DNA from: Pseudocercospora fijiensis CIRAD86 | Taxonomy: Eukaryota; Ascomycota; Dothideomycetes; Mycosphaerellales; Mycosphaerellaceae | Direction: 5' to 3' | Assembly: GCF_000340215.1 (NCBI RefSeq) | Contig: NW_006921532.1 | Coordinates: 6,848,550-6,912,549, forward strand | Length of the DNA: 64,000 nt | Notes under the pieces: model-generated | The model's input: the letters and a program-made list of their open reading frames with translations, nothing else | Told to the model about the DNA's origin: nothing | Databases searched by the model: none | Position numbers and translations under genes: made by a program | Part shown: positions 36,151 through 47,121 of the stretch, one piece after another | How the letters are laid out: every line of letters starts with the position of its first letter | How positions within the stretch are numbered: position 1 is the stretch's first letter

Positions 36151-36166
36151 CTATATAGTAGGTGTA
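36151..36166 (+). repeat. Right target-site duplication of the LINE
   Basis: CTATATAGTAGGTGTA differs from the left copy by one A/G change, as RIP of TG to TA would give. Confidence 0.75.
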
Positions 36167-38396
36167 GTATCTAAATAGAGACCTCGTACTCCTTTAGAGG
36201 GTTAAGGATCTACTCCGCTTTACGCCCCTTACTATTAGGCTAACTATCGAATATATAGTCGAGGTCGTCGTCGGTAAGGTACTTATTAGTAAGCTTGCCG
36301 ATCTTGCTTAGTAGGACTAGGCTACGAGCCTTAAGCTTCTTAACCTAGTTCGTAAAGACCTCGGGCTAATATATGCCTTCGACAATAGTAGAGTAGCTAG
36401 TCTTATCCTTAGATATAAGGCAGACCTTAATATATAGGTAACTAGCACCCTCGCTAGCTGCGAGCTTAACTATACCTTATCCGAGACGAGCAGACTCCTT
36501 AGAAGGACAGTTCTTATAAGTACCGCTAACCTTAAAGAACTTAGTAGGCTTAGGGACGGAGATAAGCTCGTATACGTAATTAGGTCGAAGGGCGACGGCT
36601 AAGAGCTATAGGGCAGGGTACTAGCGGACGATTTAGTTGCTTATACTATAAGTTTAAAGGGCATTGCGGCCTTCTTACTTAGACTTAGGCATTATATACA
36701 TATACTAAAGGTATATTTTAAACTCCTCCTATATTAGATCGATAAGAAAAGGAAGGTATACTCTATAAGGCTCTTATAACTAACTAAAGACTTAAGGGAA
36801 GATAGTGTTGCTAGTCTAGCGAAAGCGGTCGAAGGAGGTACCTTAGCTAAGGATACTAGTAACGAACTTGCTCTAGCGATCCGTTAGCGTAAGGGCGCGA
36901 GTAATAGTACTAGTAGGATTAAACGCGTAGAGTCCTAGAGATATCGGGGCGGCAACAGGGCGTCTAGGAAACTAGTTAGTATAGGCCTAATTAGCCTTAA
37001 GGGTAGCGAAGGTATCTTAATTAGCGACATTACGTCTAATCTTTAATAGGCGGCTAATAAGGACACTCGTCTTAGCACTAGCATAGAGACTATATGCCTT
37101 AGCGGCCTTCTTAATATAGCTAGTATATATAGTAAACGGATCTTCGCCTAGCTTACTAAGGTCGTCGTACTGCTAATAGATAGACAGAGCGACAGATACT
37201 TTGCCTATATCGGCCTTATAAACTATATCGATCTCGGTAATAAGATATGCGATAGAGTTACCCTTATAGGAACTATAGATGTTCTTAGTTAATAGCATCG
37301 GCGAGAGGCCTCTATACCTACGCTTACTAGAGGAACCTTCGGAGGAAACACTATCTTCTAGTAGCGTATCTAGTATATTAATATCCGAGTTACTATAGTT
37401 AGTACTAGAAGGTGTAGTAGACTTCTTAGCGGCCTTCTAGAATGCCTAGCGAGCCTGCAACGCCTTCTAACGCGCTGCTTCTACCTTAGCGCGCTTATCT
37501 TAAACTTCTTAAGGGACCTTACGGTTGCGGGTCGAGCGGCGATCTTATACCTACATTTCTATAGCGAGCGCTAGACTAGTAGCCGTATCGGCTTCTATCT
37601 TAAGGCGAAGGACCTTACGTTCGAGAATATCTACGATAGGAGCCTCTTAACCCTTAACAATAAAGCCTATACTATTAATACGATAGCCCTTCTCTTTTAG
37701 TAGATCTTTAGTAGACTAGGCGTTAAGATCTACCTCGGTAATAGCGTCCTTATACCGCTTCTAGTAGGCTATCGTAAAGTCGTTAAGTACGAAGGTTAAG
37801 TTAACTAATTACTTACCGTACTTCTTACTAGTAGTAGAGACTCGATAGATTATAGTACGGGAAAGGTACTCTACTCCCTCGCGATAGACCGGATACTTAT
37901 TAACGAACGACGCAACCTGCTTAGTACGCTCTTATCTATCGTAGGCGAAGTTAATAAGGCTCTTTAGGAGACTACTCGGACCTCCCTACTACTCGAAGGC
38001 TTAATTAAGGTTCGTAAAGCGTATACGAATCGTAGTGCCCGCCGTCTCGAGGCTATAGACGATAGGAAAGGCTTAATAAAGCTCTATATCCTAAAGAACG
38101 TCTCGCTTAAAGATACGCTTACTAATGTCCTAGCGTAAGTTGTTTATACCGTACGATACTAAGATAGTAGCCTTCTTAATGTTTCGATCGATAACGCGTA
38201 GCAAGGTACGAGCGGTCTTAATCTTCTTTTAGGGGTCGTCGATAGTAGTAACGATCTAGAAACAGTACTCGAGGCTAGTTATAGCGACTAAGGCGCTATC
38301 GGAGGGGGCTTCGATCGGGACTAGTACGCCTAGGTTTAGGGCTAGTAGGTTGCTACTACTACTAGCGCCTAGCGGATTTAGGGCGCCGGAAGACAT
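36151..38396 (-). pseudogene. Element G ORF3, N-terminal part, unknown family
   Basis: The frame starts at ATG 38396 (MSSGALNPLGASSSSNLLAL) and continues with TAG/TAA breaks for about 750 codons to the LINE insertion. It holds predicted helical stretches and a Ser-rich segment (LDTLLEDSVSSEGSSSKRRY). I see no reverse transcriptase, integrase, zinc knuckle, signal peptide or clear membrane segment. It lies downstream of pol on the same strand, the position of env or accessory genes in larger LTR elements. The family is not recognised. Confidence 0.5.
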
Positions 38397-38820
38397 CTTA
38401 GTCGACCGGAGCGGAAAGGAGTTAGTAACGAGCTTGCAAAAACGTTCGTAGCTTGTTAATAATAATTAAAGGGTTTAGATAGAAGAGGGGGGGAGGGGGT
38501 AGGCGGTAGTAAGTTAGTTAGTATTCGAGTAGAAGAAAGAGCTTAGAAGGCTCGCCTTAAATAGGATACGAAGGTAGCGTAGTCCGTATGTTCCGGTAAA
38601 GCAAACGGATAACGATTATATATAGACCCTAAAAAGTAAAGCTATATACGAGACTCCTTTATTAGTAGAGCGGCTAAAGTTTAACAATCGATCTAGCTAA
38701 TTACTAGTAGCAACTATGCGCCTTTATTAACCTCTAGCTTTCGTAGATTCCCGCGTACTCGAAATGTAACTAGTTAGTTCGAGTACCTAGTAGTAATCTA
38801 TAGTAGTAAGGCTAGCGGGA

Positions 38821-38845
38821 CTAATAATATCCCCGGGGTAGCATT
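38821..38845 (-). repeat. 25-bp near-palindrome, copy 2 (upstream of ORF3)
   Basis: The minus strand reads AATGCTACCCC then GGGGATATTATTAG. It lies about 425 bp upstream of the ORF3 start. Confidence 0.8.
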
Positions 38846-39253
38846 AGCTTTTCTCTAGAGATGCTCGGCAACTAGGAGCAAATCGCCTAGGCCTAGTATA
38901 GCTTATATTAGCCTATAGCACTATCGTTATAGATATAGCATTACCTTTTATAGTAGCAGGTATATAAACGTAGCCCGTACGTTCTTCTTTCTTCTAGACA
39001 CTAAGCTTAGCGGCCTAAGGTCCCTATTCTTAGAGGCTATAGGCCTAGGTTACTACGTCTATCTAAGAGCTAGGAAGGGAGAGGGATCCTCTCTTTCTTA
39101 GTGTCCTACGTAACTAATACTAATTAGGGTAGGAACAATCTTCTCTAGCGGAGTATCTTATTATCGTTGCTACCTAAGGGCGGTTGCTAGAGACTAGGAA
39201 ACTAGAGGGAAGTAGTCCTAGAAGGGCGGGAGATTAGGTTCGGCTAGCTTCCG
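38846..39253. other. Spacer between pol and ORF3, framed by inverted hairpins
   Basis: About 410 bp lie between two hairpin copies in opposite orientation (38821-38845 and 39254-39278). The minus strand has TATA-like words (TTTATATA and TATAAAA at about 38945-38970) roughly 550 bp upstream of the ORF3 ATG, so an internal promoter for ORF3 is possible. The stretches 38397-38820 and 39279-39543 likewise hold no gene. Confidence 0.4.
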
Positions 39254-39278
39254 AATGCTACCCCCGGGGTATTATTCG
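39254..39278 (+). repeat. 25-bp near-palindrome, copy 3 (downstream of G pol)
   Basis: The plus strand reads AATGCTACCCC, C, GGGGTATTATTCG. It lies about 265 bp past the pol stop codon and is inverted relative to copies 1, 2, 6 and 7. Confidence 0.8.
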
Positions 39279-39543
39279 GAAGTTATGCCTCGTATAGTTC
39301 TTTTCTAAGGAAACACAAAAAGAGTAAACCTATAGTAATATCAATCGAAGGCAAAAGACAAAAGAGCAAAACAATAGATAAGGTAAAAGCAAAGGAGGGT
39401 AATAACTAAGAGTATTAACATCCGTAGGAACTAGGAACAGGTAGTAAGGACTAAAGCTAAAGAGCAGCGCTATATTAACAGCGCGGAGAATAGTTAATAG
39501 AGGTAAGGAAAGCAACGTAGTAGAGGTAGGAAAGGATATGCGA

Positions 39544-39978
39544 TTATTTAGTCTCGGGGTCGTCTAGCTATAATTCTAGGCGGTCTTTATCGCTAGACTA
39601 GTTAGGTTCCTCGGAGTTAGAGTTAGATAGCTAGAAGTCTAGTTTACTATTAGAATCGGAATTAATATCGGAAACGCTCTATATATAGTTAATCCGTATA
39701 TAACCCTCCCTTTGTTCTTAAGTTATTCCTAATAGCTTACTAAGACGAATCTAGGGATAGGCATAGTTCTTAAGCAGAACAGGATCTAGAATAGCGGTAG
39801 GATCCTCCTCCCGATAGGTATCTAAGGACGGTAGAGGGTCTATAGAGGCACTAACTTCCTCCTCGGTCGGCGGAGGGCGGGTAGGTTCTCGTAACTTAAC
39901 GATCTTCTTTAGATTAGCCCGAGGGTAAGTGTACTTTAAGGTAGCACTATCTAGCTCCTAAAGAAGGTATACGGAACC
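39544..39978 (-). pseudogene. Element G pol, C-terminal segment
   Basis: This continues the integrase frame after removal of element A: KGPYRVKEVLYSG joins SVYLLQELDSATLKYTY across a single GAACC. It reads through an acidic tail (EEEVSASIDPLPSLD) to a stop at 39544-39546. A GPYRV-type motif is usual at the C-terminal end of Ty3/gypsy integrases. Confidence 0.65.
39974..39978 (+). repeat. Left 5-bp target duplication of element A
   Basis: GAACC, repeated exactly at 47117-47121. Confidence 0.9.
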
Positions 39979-40166
39979 TGTTAGAGGCTATACGTGATTG
40001 GCATGTAACTGGCTCGAGTGAAGCTAGGGTCTTAGTACCTTAGGCAGGGCTTAGCGCTTAGCGTTAGGCTAACTAGCCTGCCTTCCTCCTTCTCCTCCTA
40101 GTTCTCTATCGAATACTACTCGTACCTACCACTACCCTATCTACCTACTAATATACCCTTCTTATA
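39979..40166 (+). repeat. 5' LTR of element A
   Basis: 188 bp, ends CTTCTTATA (CTTCTTACA in the other LTR). It contains ATCGAATACTA at 40108-40118, complementary to the primer-binding site. Confidence 0.92.
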
Positions 40167-40177
40167 TAGTATTCGAT
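40167..40177 (+). other. Element A primer-binding site, self-priming type
   Basis: TAGTATTCGAT starts directly after the 5' LTR and is the exact reverse complement of the 11 bases at 40108-40118 within the same LTR. In Tf1/sushi-type elements the 5' end of the transcript folds back on such an 11-nt site and is cleaved to prime reverse transcription. Confidence 0.7.
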
Positions 40178-40420
40178 CTACCCTTTGAGGGCAGTAGCTA
40201 GATAGTCCTTATTTCAAGCTTTTAGCGGTGTAGCTACAATAACCAATCTGACTATATTGCGCCCGAAGAACGGGACCTACACGTACCATTCTATCGAAAC
40301 AACCGTACCAATTATTAAGCAAGGCCTTCTATACGGCCTATTATACCGAGTTAATCGCACTAAGCCGATATCTACTAATTCCGCCACATCCGCATCTTAG
40401 GGGCCTATAATACATCATTA

Positions 40421-41788
40421 GTGTCACCCCTTACAATAGCGGGCTTATTACGAAGCAATAACAACCGTGCTGCCGCTAGCAGCGCTAGCAATAATAACGC
40501 TAGTAGCACAGTTCCCGCTAAAGTGCCTGCTAAAGTGCCTCCTACTAAAGGGCCTACCGGAGAGCCTATTAAAGAAGAACCTGTAATTCTAGGTAACGAC
40601 CTAGAATTGCCTATCGACGACATTCTTAACAATATTGTCAACCGTCGATATAGCTAACTAGCCTTTGGGCCCTAGCTAGTAGCGAGACTTTAAGAAGCTA
40701 CCTAAAACAGGCTTACTGCCCTACGTTAAGAACAATAGCTAAAGGATAATCTCCTCGAGATTCGCCGCCTTTAGGAGGCCCTAACAACCAACACTAAGCC
40801 GACAGTAGGGCCTTCCTCGCTATTAGTTCTAGTCTAAAAGAAGGATGCTAAACTCAAGGACTGCACCGTATTTAATAGCTCTAGCCGAAAGCAGTACAAC
40901 GACTACATCCGTAACTGTAAGCTCAACTAGCGCAACGCACTAAGAGCGCTACCAGACGACTATTCCTTAGTCGTACACGCTATGCAGTACATTAATAGCG
41001 ACCTAAAGCGTATATAGGATGACTATTTTGATTCCCTTTACGACTAGACCGCTGTTTAGTAGCAAGACTACAAGACTATTATGCTAGACACCCTTAGAAA
41101 CCCTATACTAAGGCAATAACACGCTTAGGACCAATACCTTCGAGCTAAACAAAAGACTAATCAATCGGCTCGCTCATTTAAGGCCTATTTAAAGACCCTC
41201 GAAGATGACCTCCCGACTAAAACTGATTCTATCTAGATCTCCGAAATACGCCCTAAATTGAGATAGGAATTGGTCCTTAAATTGGACCGCCGCCGTGTGT
41301 TCGAACAGACTAATCTAACGCGCATTCAATTCATAGTCGAAGTGGAAACAGCCGAACGGGCTATTTAGCTCTAGCAGCGACTAGAATTAAGGATCCGACT
41401 AGCTAGTACTAACCGTAGCAACCGTAGTAGCCGCGGAGGAAACCAAGGTTCCTACTAGGACAACAATGCTAACAATAGGAACAGTAACGATCGTAGAAGA
41501 GGCCGTAGCCGGCGGCTATATAGAGGAGGCCGCGATAGGGGCCGTAGAAGGGGCTCGTATCCCTATAGTACTAATCGCTCGGCTAACAATAGCGGCAACA
41601 GCTATAGCAATCCCCTAACCGGACTAAAGTGCTTTAATTGTGACAGTACTAGCTATCTACTAGGCCAATGCGACAAACCCAAGGACTAGGCCCGAATCGA
41701 CCGTGCTACCGCCGAACACCGAAAGCACCTTTTAGCAGCTAACGCTACCCCTGTAGGCTAATCTTCTTATTAGTCGAAAAAAGAGTAA
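40421..41788 (+). pseudogene. Element A gag, RIP-inactivated
   Basis: It starts MSPLTIAGLLRSNNNRAAAS, with an Asn/Ala/Ser-rich then Val/Pro repeat-rich N-terminus. A capsid-like region follows (RQNRRVFEQTNLTRIQF-type sequence near 41290). A zinc knuckle at 41630-41671 reads KCFNCDSTSYLLGQC, with the expected His now Tyr. It ends at TAA 41786-41788 just after an A6 run. Several TAG codons interrupt it. The protease-pol frame is -1 relative to this frame. Confidence 0.7.
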
Positions 41789-44700
41789 GCGCCGCACTAA
41801 CTGTTAGCCTTGTGCGGCGTAAGACTATCGACATTGTACTAGCTATTACACGTACCTGTCTCGTATCGGATACGTATAGGACTAACTACAAGACTAAGGT
41901 TACACTAGATCTAGGAAATTCAGTTAGTGCCCTTATTAGCTATCGCCTAGCTAAGCAATTAGACCTTCGACAACTGCCTAGGACTAACCTGCCAACCCTT
42001 GCTTAGTTTAATAACGCTCGGCACTTAACCTATAGGGCCTACTATGTCTATATAGCTCTGAAGGACGACCTCGGCAATAAGCGCCTACTGAACTTTACTG
42101 CCTACGCGGTAGACATAGACAGCCTCCTATCTGATATTGTTATTAGCAACCCTATTCTCAAGTACTATGCTATAGTTATAGACTTAGGCAGCTAACAATA
42201 GCGATTTAGAATCGCTCGGAAAGAGGACATTAAACACATCGATATTAGCGAGTGTCCTAATAATATTAGGGTCCTGTTTATTAGTAACCTGATACTAGCC
42301 TCCGCCTTAGCTAATCCAACTGCCGACCTACTCGGTAGTAATAACGATAAACCTGTGCCCCCTAATGGCATAGACCCTAATTAGCTTACTCGTATACTAG
42401 AGCCTATTCGAGAGACCTACATTAATGTGTTTAAACACTACTTAGCATCGACATTGCCTATGTTCAAAGAGACAGACTATAAGATTAATATTATAGAGGG
42501 CAAAGAGGTTCCTTTTAGTCCCCTCTACAACCTTAGTGAACGAGAGCTTGCTATGCTGCGTAAGTACCTAGAGGAAAACCTAGCTAATAGTCGAATTCGA
42601 TACAGCAACAGCCCTGCTAGTGTACCTATCCTGTTCGTACTAAAGAAGGATAGTAGCCTACGTCTATGTGTTAATTATCGTAGGCTTAACGCTGTTACTA
42701 TCAAAGACCGCTGCCTACTTCCTCTTATTAATAAGACCCTCGATCGCCTTTCTAGTGCTTACTACTACACTATATTAGACATTAAGGACGCCTATTACCG
42801 CATCCGTATCCGCAAGGGCGATAAATAGAAGACAGCCTTTCGCACTCGTTATAGGCATTTCGAGTACTTAGTTATGCTATTCGGCTTAGCCAATGCCCCT
42901 ACTACATTCCAGTCCTATATCAATCGGGCCCTGTTAGGCCTATTAGATTACCTCTGTATAGTTTACCTAGATAACATCCTAGTTTATACACACTCTCCTA
43001 ACATTGCGGAACACTAGGCTACAGTCCGCAAGGTACTCGATCGCCTAAGGGCCTATAGCTTGTATTACAAGCCTTCTAAATGCACCTTTGCTACTAAGGA
43101 GGTAGCCTTCCTTAGTTTCATCGTATTAACTGAGGGTGTCAAGGCTAATCCTAACCGGATTAAGACTATTACTAAGTAGCTAACGCCTACTAGTATTAAG
43201 GAGCTTCAATTATTCCTAGGTTTTGCTAACTTCTATCGTCGCTTTATTAAGGGCTATTCACGACACGTAATGCCCCTAACTGAGCTTACTAAAACTAAGG
43301 CTAACCCGACTAGAGAGTTCAAATAGACTAACAGAGCACAAGCCGCTTTTAACGGTTTGAAGCGGCGCTTTACTAAAGTCCCCTTACTATACTATTTTGT
43401 ACTAAGTAAGCAGATCCGTATTGAGACTAACGCTTTACAGTTCGCTATATCGGCTATTATGTCCTAGCAATTAGATAAGGACTATCACTAGCACCTAATT
43501 GCCTTCTTTTCACGAAAGATAATCGATATAGAGCGTCGCTACGAGACCTACGAGTAAGAGCTCTTAGCTATTGTCGAGGCCTTTAAGTATTAGAGGCATT
43601 ACCTCGATAGGGCCTAACATACGATACAGGTCTATACAGACTATAACAACCTCCGTAGCATTACTAAGGTTACTAGAGTTATAGGTCGATAGGCTAGATA
43701 GGCCGTCTACCTCGCTAGGTTTGATTTTAATGTGTTACATCGGCTAGGCGTAAGCAACCCTGCTAATAGCCTATCGAGGCGACCTAATTACGACAGCGGG
43801 ACTTAGCAATCTATCAATTCATTGTTTCTAACCCTGTAGCATAAGATTGCTATAGCCCGTGTTATTAATAAGCACGCGCAGGATAAGCGGCTTACCGGAC
43901 TCCGCGACGGCTTAAAGCATATTAATGCTCTTGCTATATTAACAGTGCGTGTTAAGGTAAGAGCTAAGGACACAGACAGGAGAAGTTATAATAACTCCCT
44001 AGTCGATATCGCTATATATAGTAACAGCGATTAAAGCACTAATACAGTTGATCCGGCTACTAGTGCTATTAGATACATACAATGCGTACCTCGTTCAACA
44101 GCGAGGGTACTATTAAATGACCTTGCAAATAGGGATAGTCAATCGTTTATAGATAAGCTGTTACGGGCTTAGTAGAGGGACGCCTTTGCTACTAAACGTA
44201 TAGACAAGCTTGTAAGTAGGCGAAAGACCCGATCTAGCAAGAGTAACAATTAGTCGATCGATAACAAAGGTTATTTGAAGTTCAAGGGCAGATACTATAT
44301 CCCCGCTAAACATTCGATCCGATAAGAGCTTCTTAAGCGACACTATAATAGTGAGCTTGCCGGTTACTATAGTATAGAGAGGTCGCACGAGCTACTATCG
44401 CGCATATACTACTAGCTAAATAGTAAGCGGGACATAAAGGAATACGTTAATACGTGTGCCGTATATCAACGTATTAAGGCACTAAAACATTAGCCTTTTG
44501 GCGAGTTGTCCTTATTACTAATCCCTTATAAGCTATTTGCAGAGCTTATAATAGACTTCATTATAGGCCTTCTACCTACTAAACGCAGGGGCAGCAAGGA
44601 CATCTTCGATGCTATCCTTATTATAGTAGATCGGTTTACTAAAGGCGCTCGATACATCCCGGCACGGAAGGATTAGACTGCTATTGATATAGTAGAGGCT

Positions 44701-45741
44701 CTATAGAGCAACATCTTCTATACCTATTAGGGGACCCCTAAGGGGATAGTCTCTAACCGGGGCACGACATTCACATCCTATTATTAGAGCGAGATATGCC
44801 TATAGCTGAGACTGAAGCATCGGCTATTAACAGCCTTCTATCTACAGACTAACGGTTAAACAGAGAAGCAGAATGCTACCCTGTAGCAGTACCTGCGTAG
44901 TTACATTAACGAGAACCCTAACGACTAGGTCAACCTCCTATAGCCTACAGAATTCGTATATAACAACAGTATACACTTATCTACTAAAGTTTCGCTATAT
45001 ATAGCTATAATAGGTTAGAACGCTACTATGCTACAAGACCCCCTATCGCTCGAGGCCGAGCGTAAGGAAAGGGAAGCGCGTTAAGTACCAACACCTAAGA
45101 CGCTAGCGGCTATTAAGAGGGTTCAAAAGATACGAGAAATTCACGCTATAATGGCTAACAAACTAGCAAAGGCCCAGGCCTATTAGAAGGCCTACTATAA
45201 CAAACACTACACGCTAATAACCTTTAAACAAGGCGATATAGTTATGCTTAGTACGAAGAACCTCCGTATCCGCAAACACCTATTACCTAATAGCAAAACA
45301 CGCCCCAAACTGGCACTAAGGTACATTAGTCCATTCCGTATTCGAGAAGTTAAGGGCTCCTCCGCATAGGCCTATTAGTTGTAGCTTCCTCCTTATTATA
45401 CTATCTATAACACCTTCTATATATCCCTCCTTAAGCTATATTACCTGCGCGAGGGGGATGAAGCCCCTACTAAACACGAAGACATACTAGCGGATAGTAA
45501 AGAGCTATAGTCTATAGAACGTATCCTAAACTACCGGACTAGGCAAGGCAAGAAGGAGTACCTACTAAGATAGCAAGGCTATTTACTAGAATGGGACTTA
45601 TAGGAAGCTAAAGACTCCTTTAAGGATATAACCGAGTTGTTGGATAAGTATTAGACTAGCGTAAAGAACAAGAAGAAGGCTAAAAGCTTATAATGTCACT
45701 ACTAAGGCCTAGGATTAATGCTACCCCCGGGGTGCTATTAG
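41789..45741 (+). pseudogene. Element A protease-pol, RIP-inactivated
   Basis: A protease-like region lies at about 41880-41950 (TKVTLDLGNSVSALIS). RT follows ([20 protein letters not shown], then VYLDNILVYT at about 42960-42990, where the second catalytic Asp is Asn), then RNase H (RIETNALQFAISAIMS). Integrase shows LIIDFIIGLLPTKR and IIVDRFTKGARYIPARKD at about 44540-44670. A chromodomain-like tail is at about 45500-45650 (SIERILNYRTRQGKKEYLLR). It ends MLPPGCY-stop inside the 25-bp hairpin. Stops are mainly TAG at Trp/Gln positions. Confidence 0.85.
45717..45741 (+). repeat. 25-bp near-palindrome, copy 4 (end of element A pol)
   Basis: The plus strand reads AATGCTACCCC, C, GGGGTGCTATTAG. 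In the pol frame it encodes MLPPGCY followed by the TAG stop, so it is the 3' end of the polyprotein gene. Confidence 0.85.
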
Positions 45742-46928
45742 CTAACCAATTAGAAGCAAGCAATTGTCAGCAACAAAGGACAATAAGACTACACTACTAT
45801 AGTAAACGCGCACCGAGTGTTAACAAGCGCGCTACGACGCGTTAACTAATTGCCTACTCTTTCAAGGATTCTACCTCTTTACTAACGCGCCCTATAGGTC
45901 CCCCTCTCGTTCCCTTATTCCGTCGAGGCCTCGAGGCCTAGGCAATCGGCGCGGCCGGCGTAGCCGGCGCGGCTATATTAGTAACAGTGTTGCGGGGTGT
46001 GTACTGTTTGAGAAAGGAAGGATACCGCTATATTAGTAACGGTATTGCCGAGCTATTATTGGTTGAAGAAGGTAAAGTTAGCGCTAAGACGACTAGCGCT
46101 GCTATTATCAACATCACTTGCTATTGTCGCTGCGCCTACAGATACAACCTTACCTACACTACGAGCCTAAGGCACCTTTAATCAAAACTTTGATCAAAGC
46201 TTTAAGCCCGTTAAAGGTTTGATTAAAACTTTGAGGCTAAGTTAAAACTTTGACTAAGTTAAAAGATTGAGCGACTAATGGACTAACTAACTAAGGGCAA
46301 AAACTATAGAGCTAAGCTAGCCGGGGTCGATCTTGCGGATAATAGGTTACTCCTCGATCTATCTAACCCTTTAAGCGAGGCGAACCTCTACTACTGCACT
46401 TATAATAGCCTTCACCTATAGAAACTAGACGAGCTGTGTTTTTTGAAAAGATAAGATAAGATTAACACTTGAAGGCTGCTAAACCTAGCTAATTAGGGCT
46501 AGCGAAACTACGAACAATAAGAACAATAACCCTCGGAACGGACAAACCCTCGGAAGCGGACATTGCTAGGTCTTTTAAGAGTAGACGCAAAGAACTCGGT
46601 ACGACATTACGCAGAGCGGAGGCAGGGCTGCAATACCTCGTACGTCTACCTGTTATAGTAGGGAAGACGCGCTCGTATTGTAATTAGTCGAAGGCCCTTA
46701 ATTCTTATAGATACATATTACTTCATAGTTCATTGTATATAGGGATAGCGCAGTTAGAGTTGGACATTGTGTTGAAAGTAAGGTTTGACATAGTTACATA
46801 ATCAGGTAGTTAAGTGTTCAATTCAGCGCGGCTAAGCAGCTTATTAGACTTGCTGAGTTAGTAGCAACGGAGGTCGAGGTTAGAATATAGAAAGGCTACG
46901 AGGGCGCGGCCTTTAGAAGGGAAGCGTG
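45742..46928 (+). other. Element A 3' region between pol and LTR
   Basis: About 1.2 kb without a clear gene. It holds a GC-rich inverted stretch (GAGGCCTCGAGGCCT, then CGGCGCGGCCGGCG, about 45925-45975) and a small open frame (45987-46181, 64 codons, unknown). An AAAACTTTGA-type minisatellite lies at 46186-46262, where A has one extra unit relative to B. A polypurine tract lies before the LTR. Confidence 0.6.
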
Positions 46929-47116
46929 TGTTAGAGGCTATACGTAATTAGCATATAACTAGCTCGAGTGAAGCTAGGGTCTTAGTACCTTAGGCAGGGC
47001 TTGGCGCTTAGCGTTAGGCCAACTAGCCTACCTTCCTCCTTCTCCTCCTAGTTCTCTATCGAATACTACTCGTACCTACTACTACCCTATCTACCTGCTA
47101 ACATACCCTTCTTACA
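46929..47116 (+). repeat. 3' LTR of element A
   Basis: 188 bp, preceded by a purine-rich AGAAGGGAAGCG tract and followed by the GAACC duplication. Confidence 0.92.
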
Positions 47117-47121
47117 GAACC
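47117..47121 (+). repeat. Right 5-bp target duplication of element A
   Basis: GAACC, an exact match to 39974-39978. One copy restores the pol frame of element G. Confidence 0.9.

Larger units (their letters stand above)
39979..47116 (+). mobile_element. Element A: Ty3/gypsy chromovirus-like retrotransposon with self-priming signals
   Basis: 7138 bp with 188-bp LTRs (TGTTAGAGGC...CTTCTTACA) and a GAACC duplication. Internal order on the plus strand is primer-binding site, gag, protease-RT-RNase H-integrase with a chromodomain-like C-terminus, and a 1.2-kb 3' non-pol region. It inserted into G pol. It is closely related to element B, but the LTR starts differ (TGTTAGAGGC against TGTTAGGGCTAAAGAGGC), so they are distinct subfamilies or diverged copies. 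Confidence 0.93.

Noticed and set aside
40405..40641. Leu-rich minus-strand frame resembling a membrane peptide (also 50446-50706)
   Set aside because: Antisense of the Asn/Ala/Val-rich gag N-terminus of A and B, so the hydrophobicity is a by-product.
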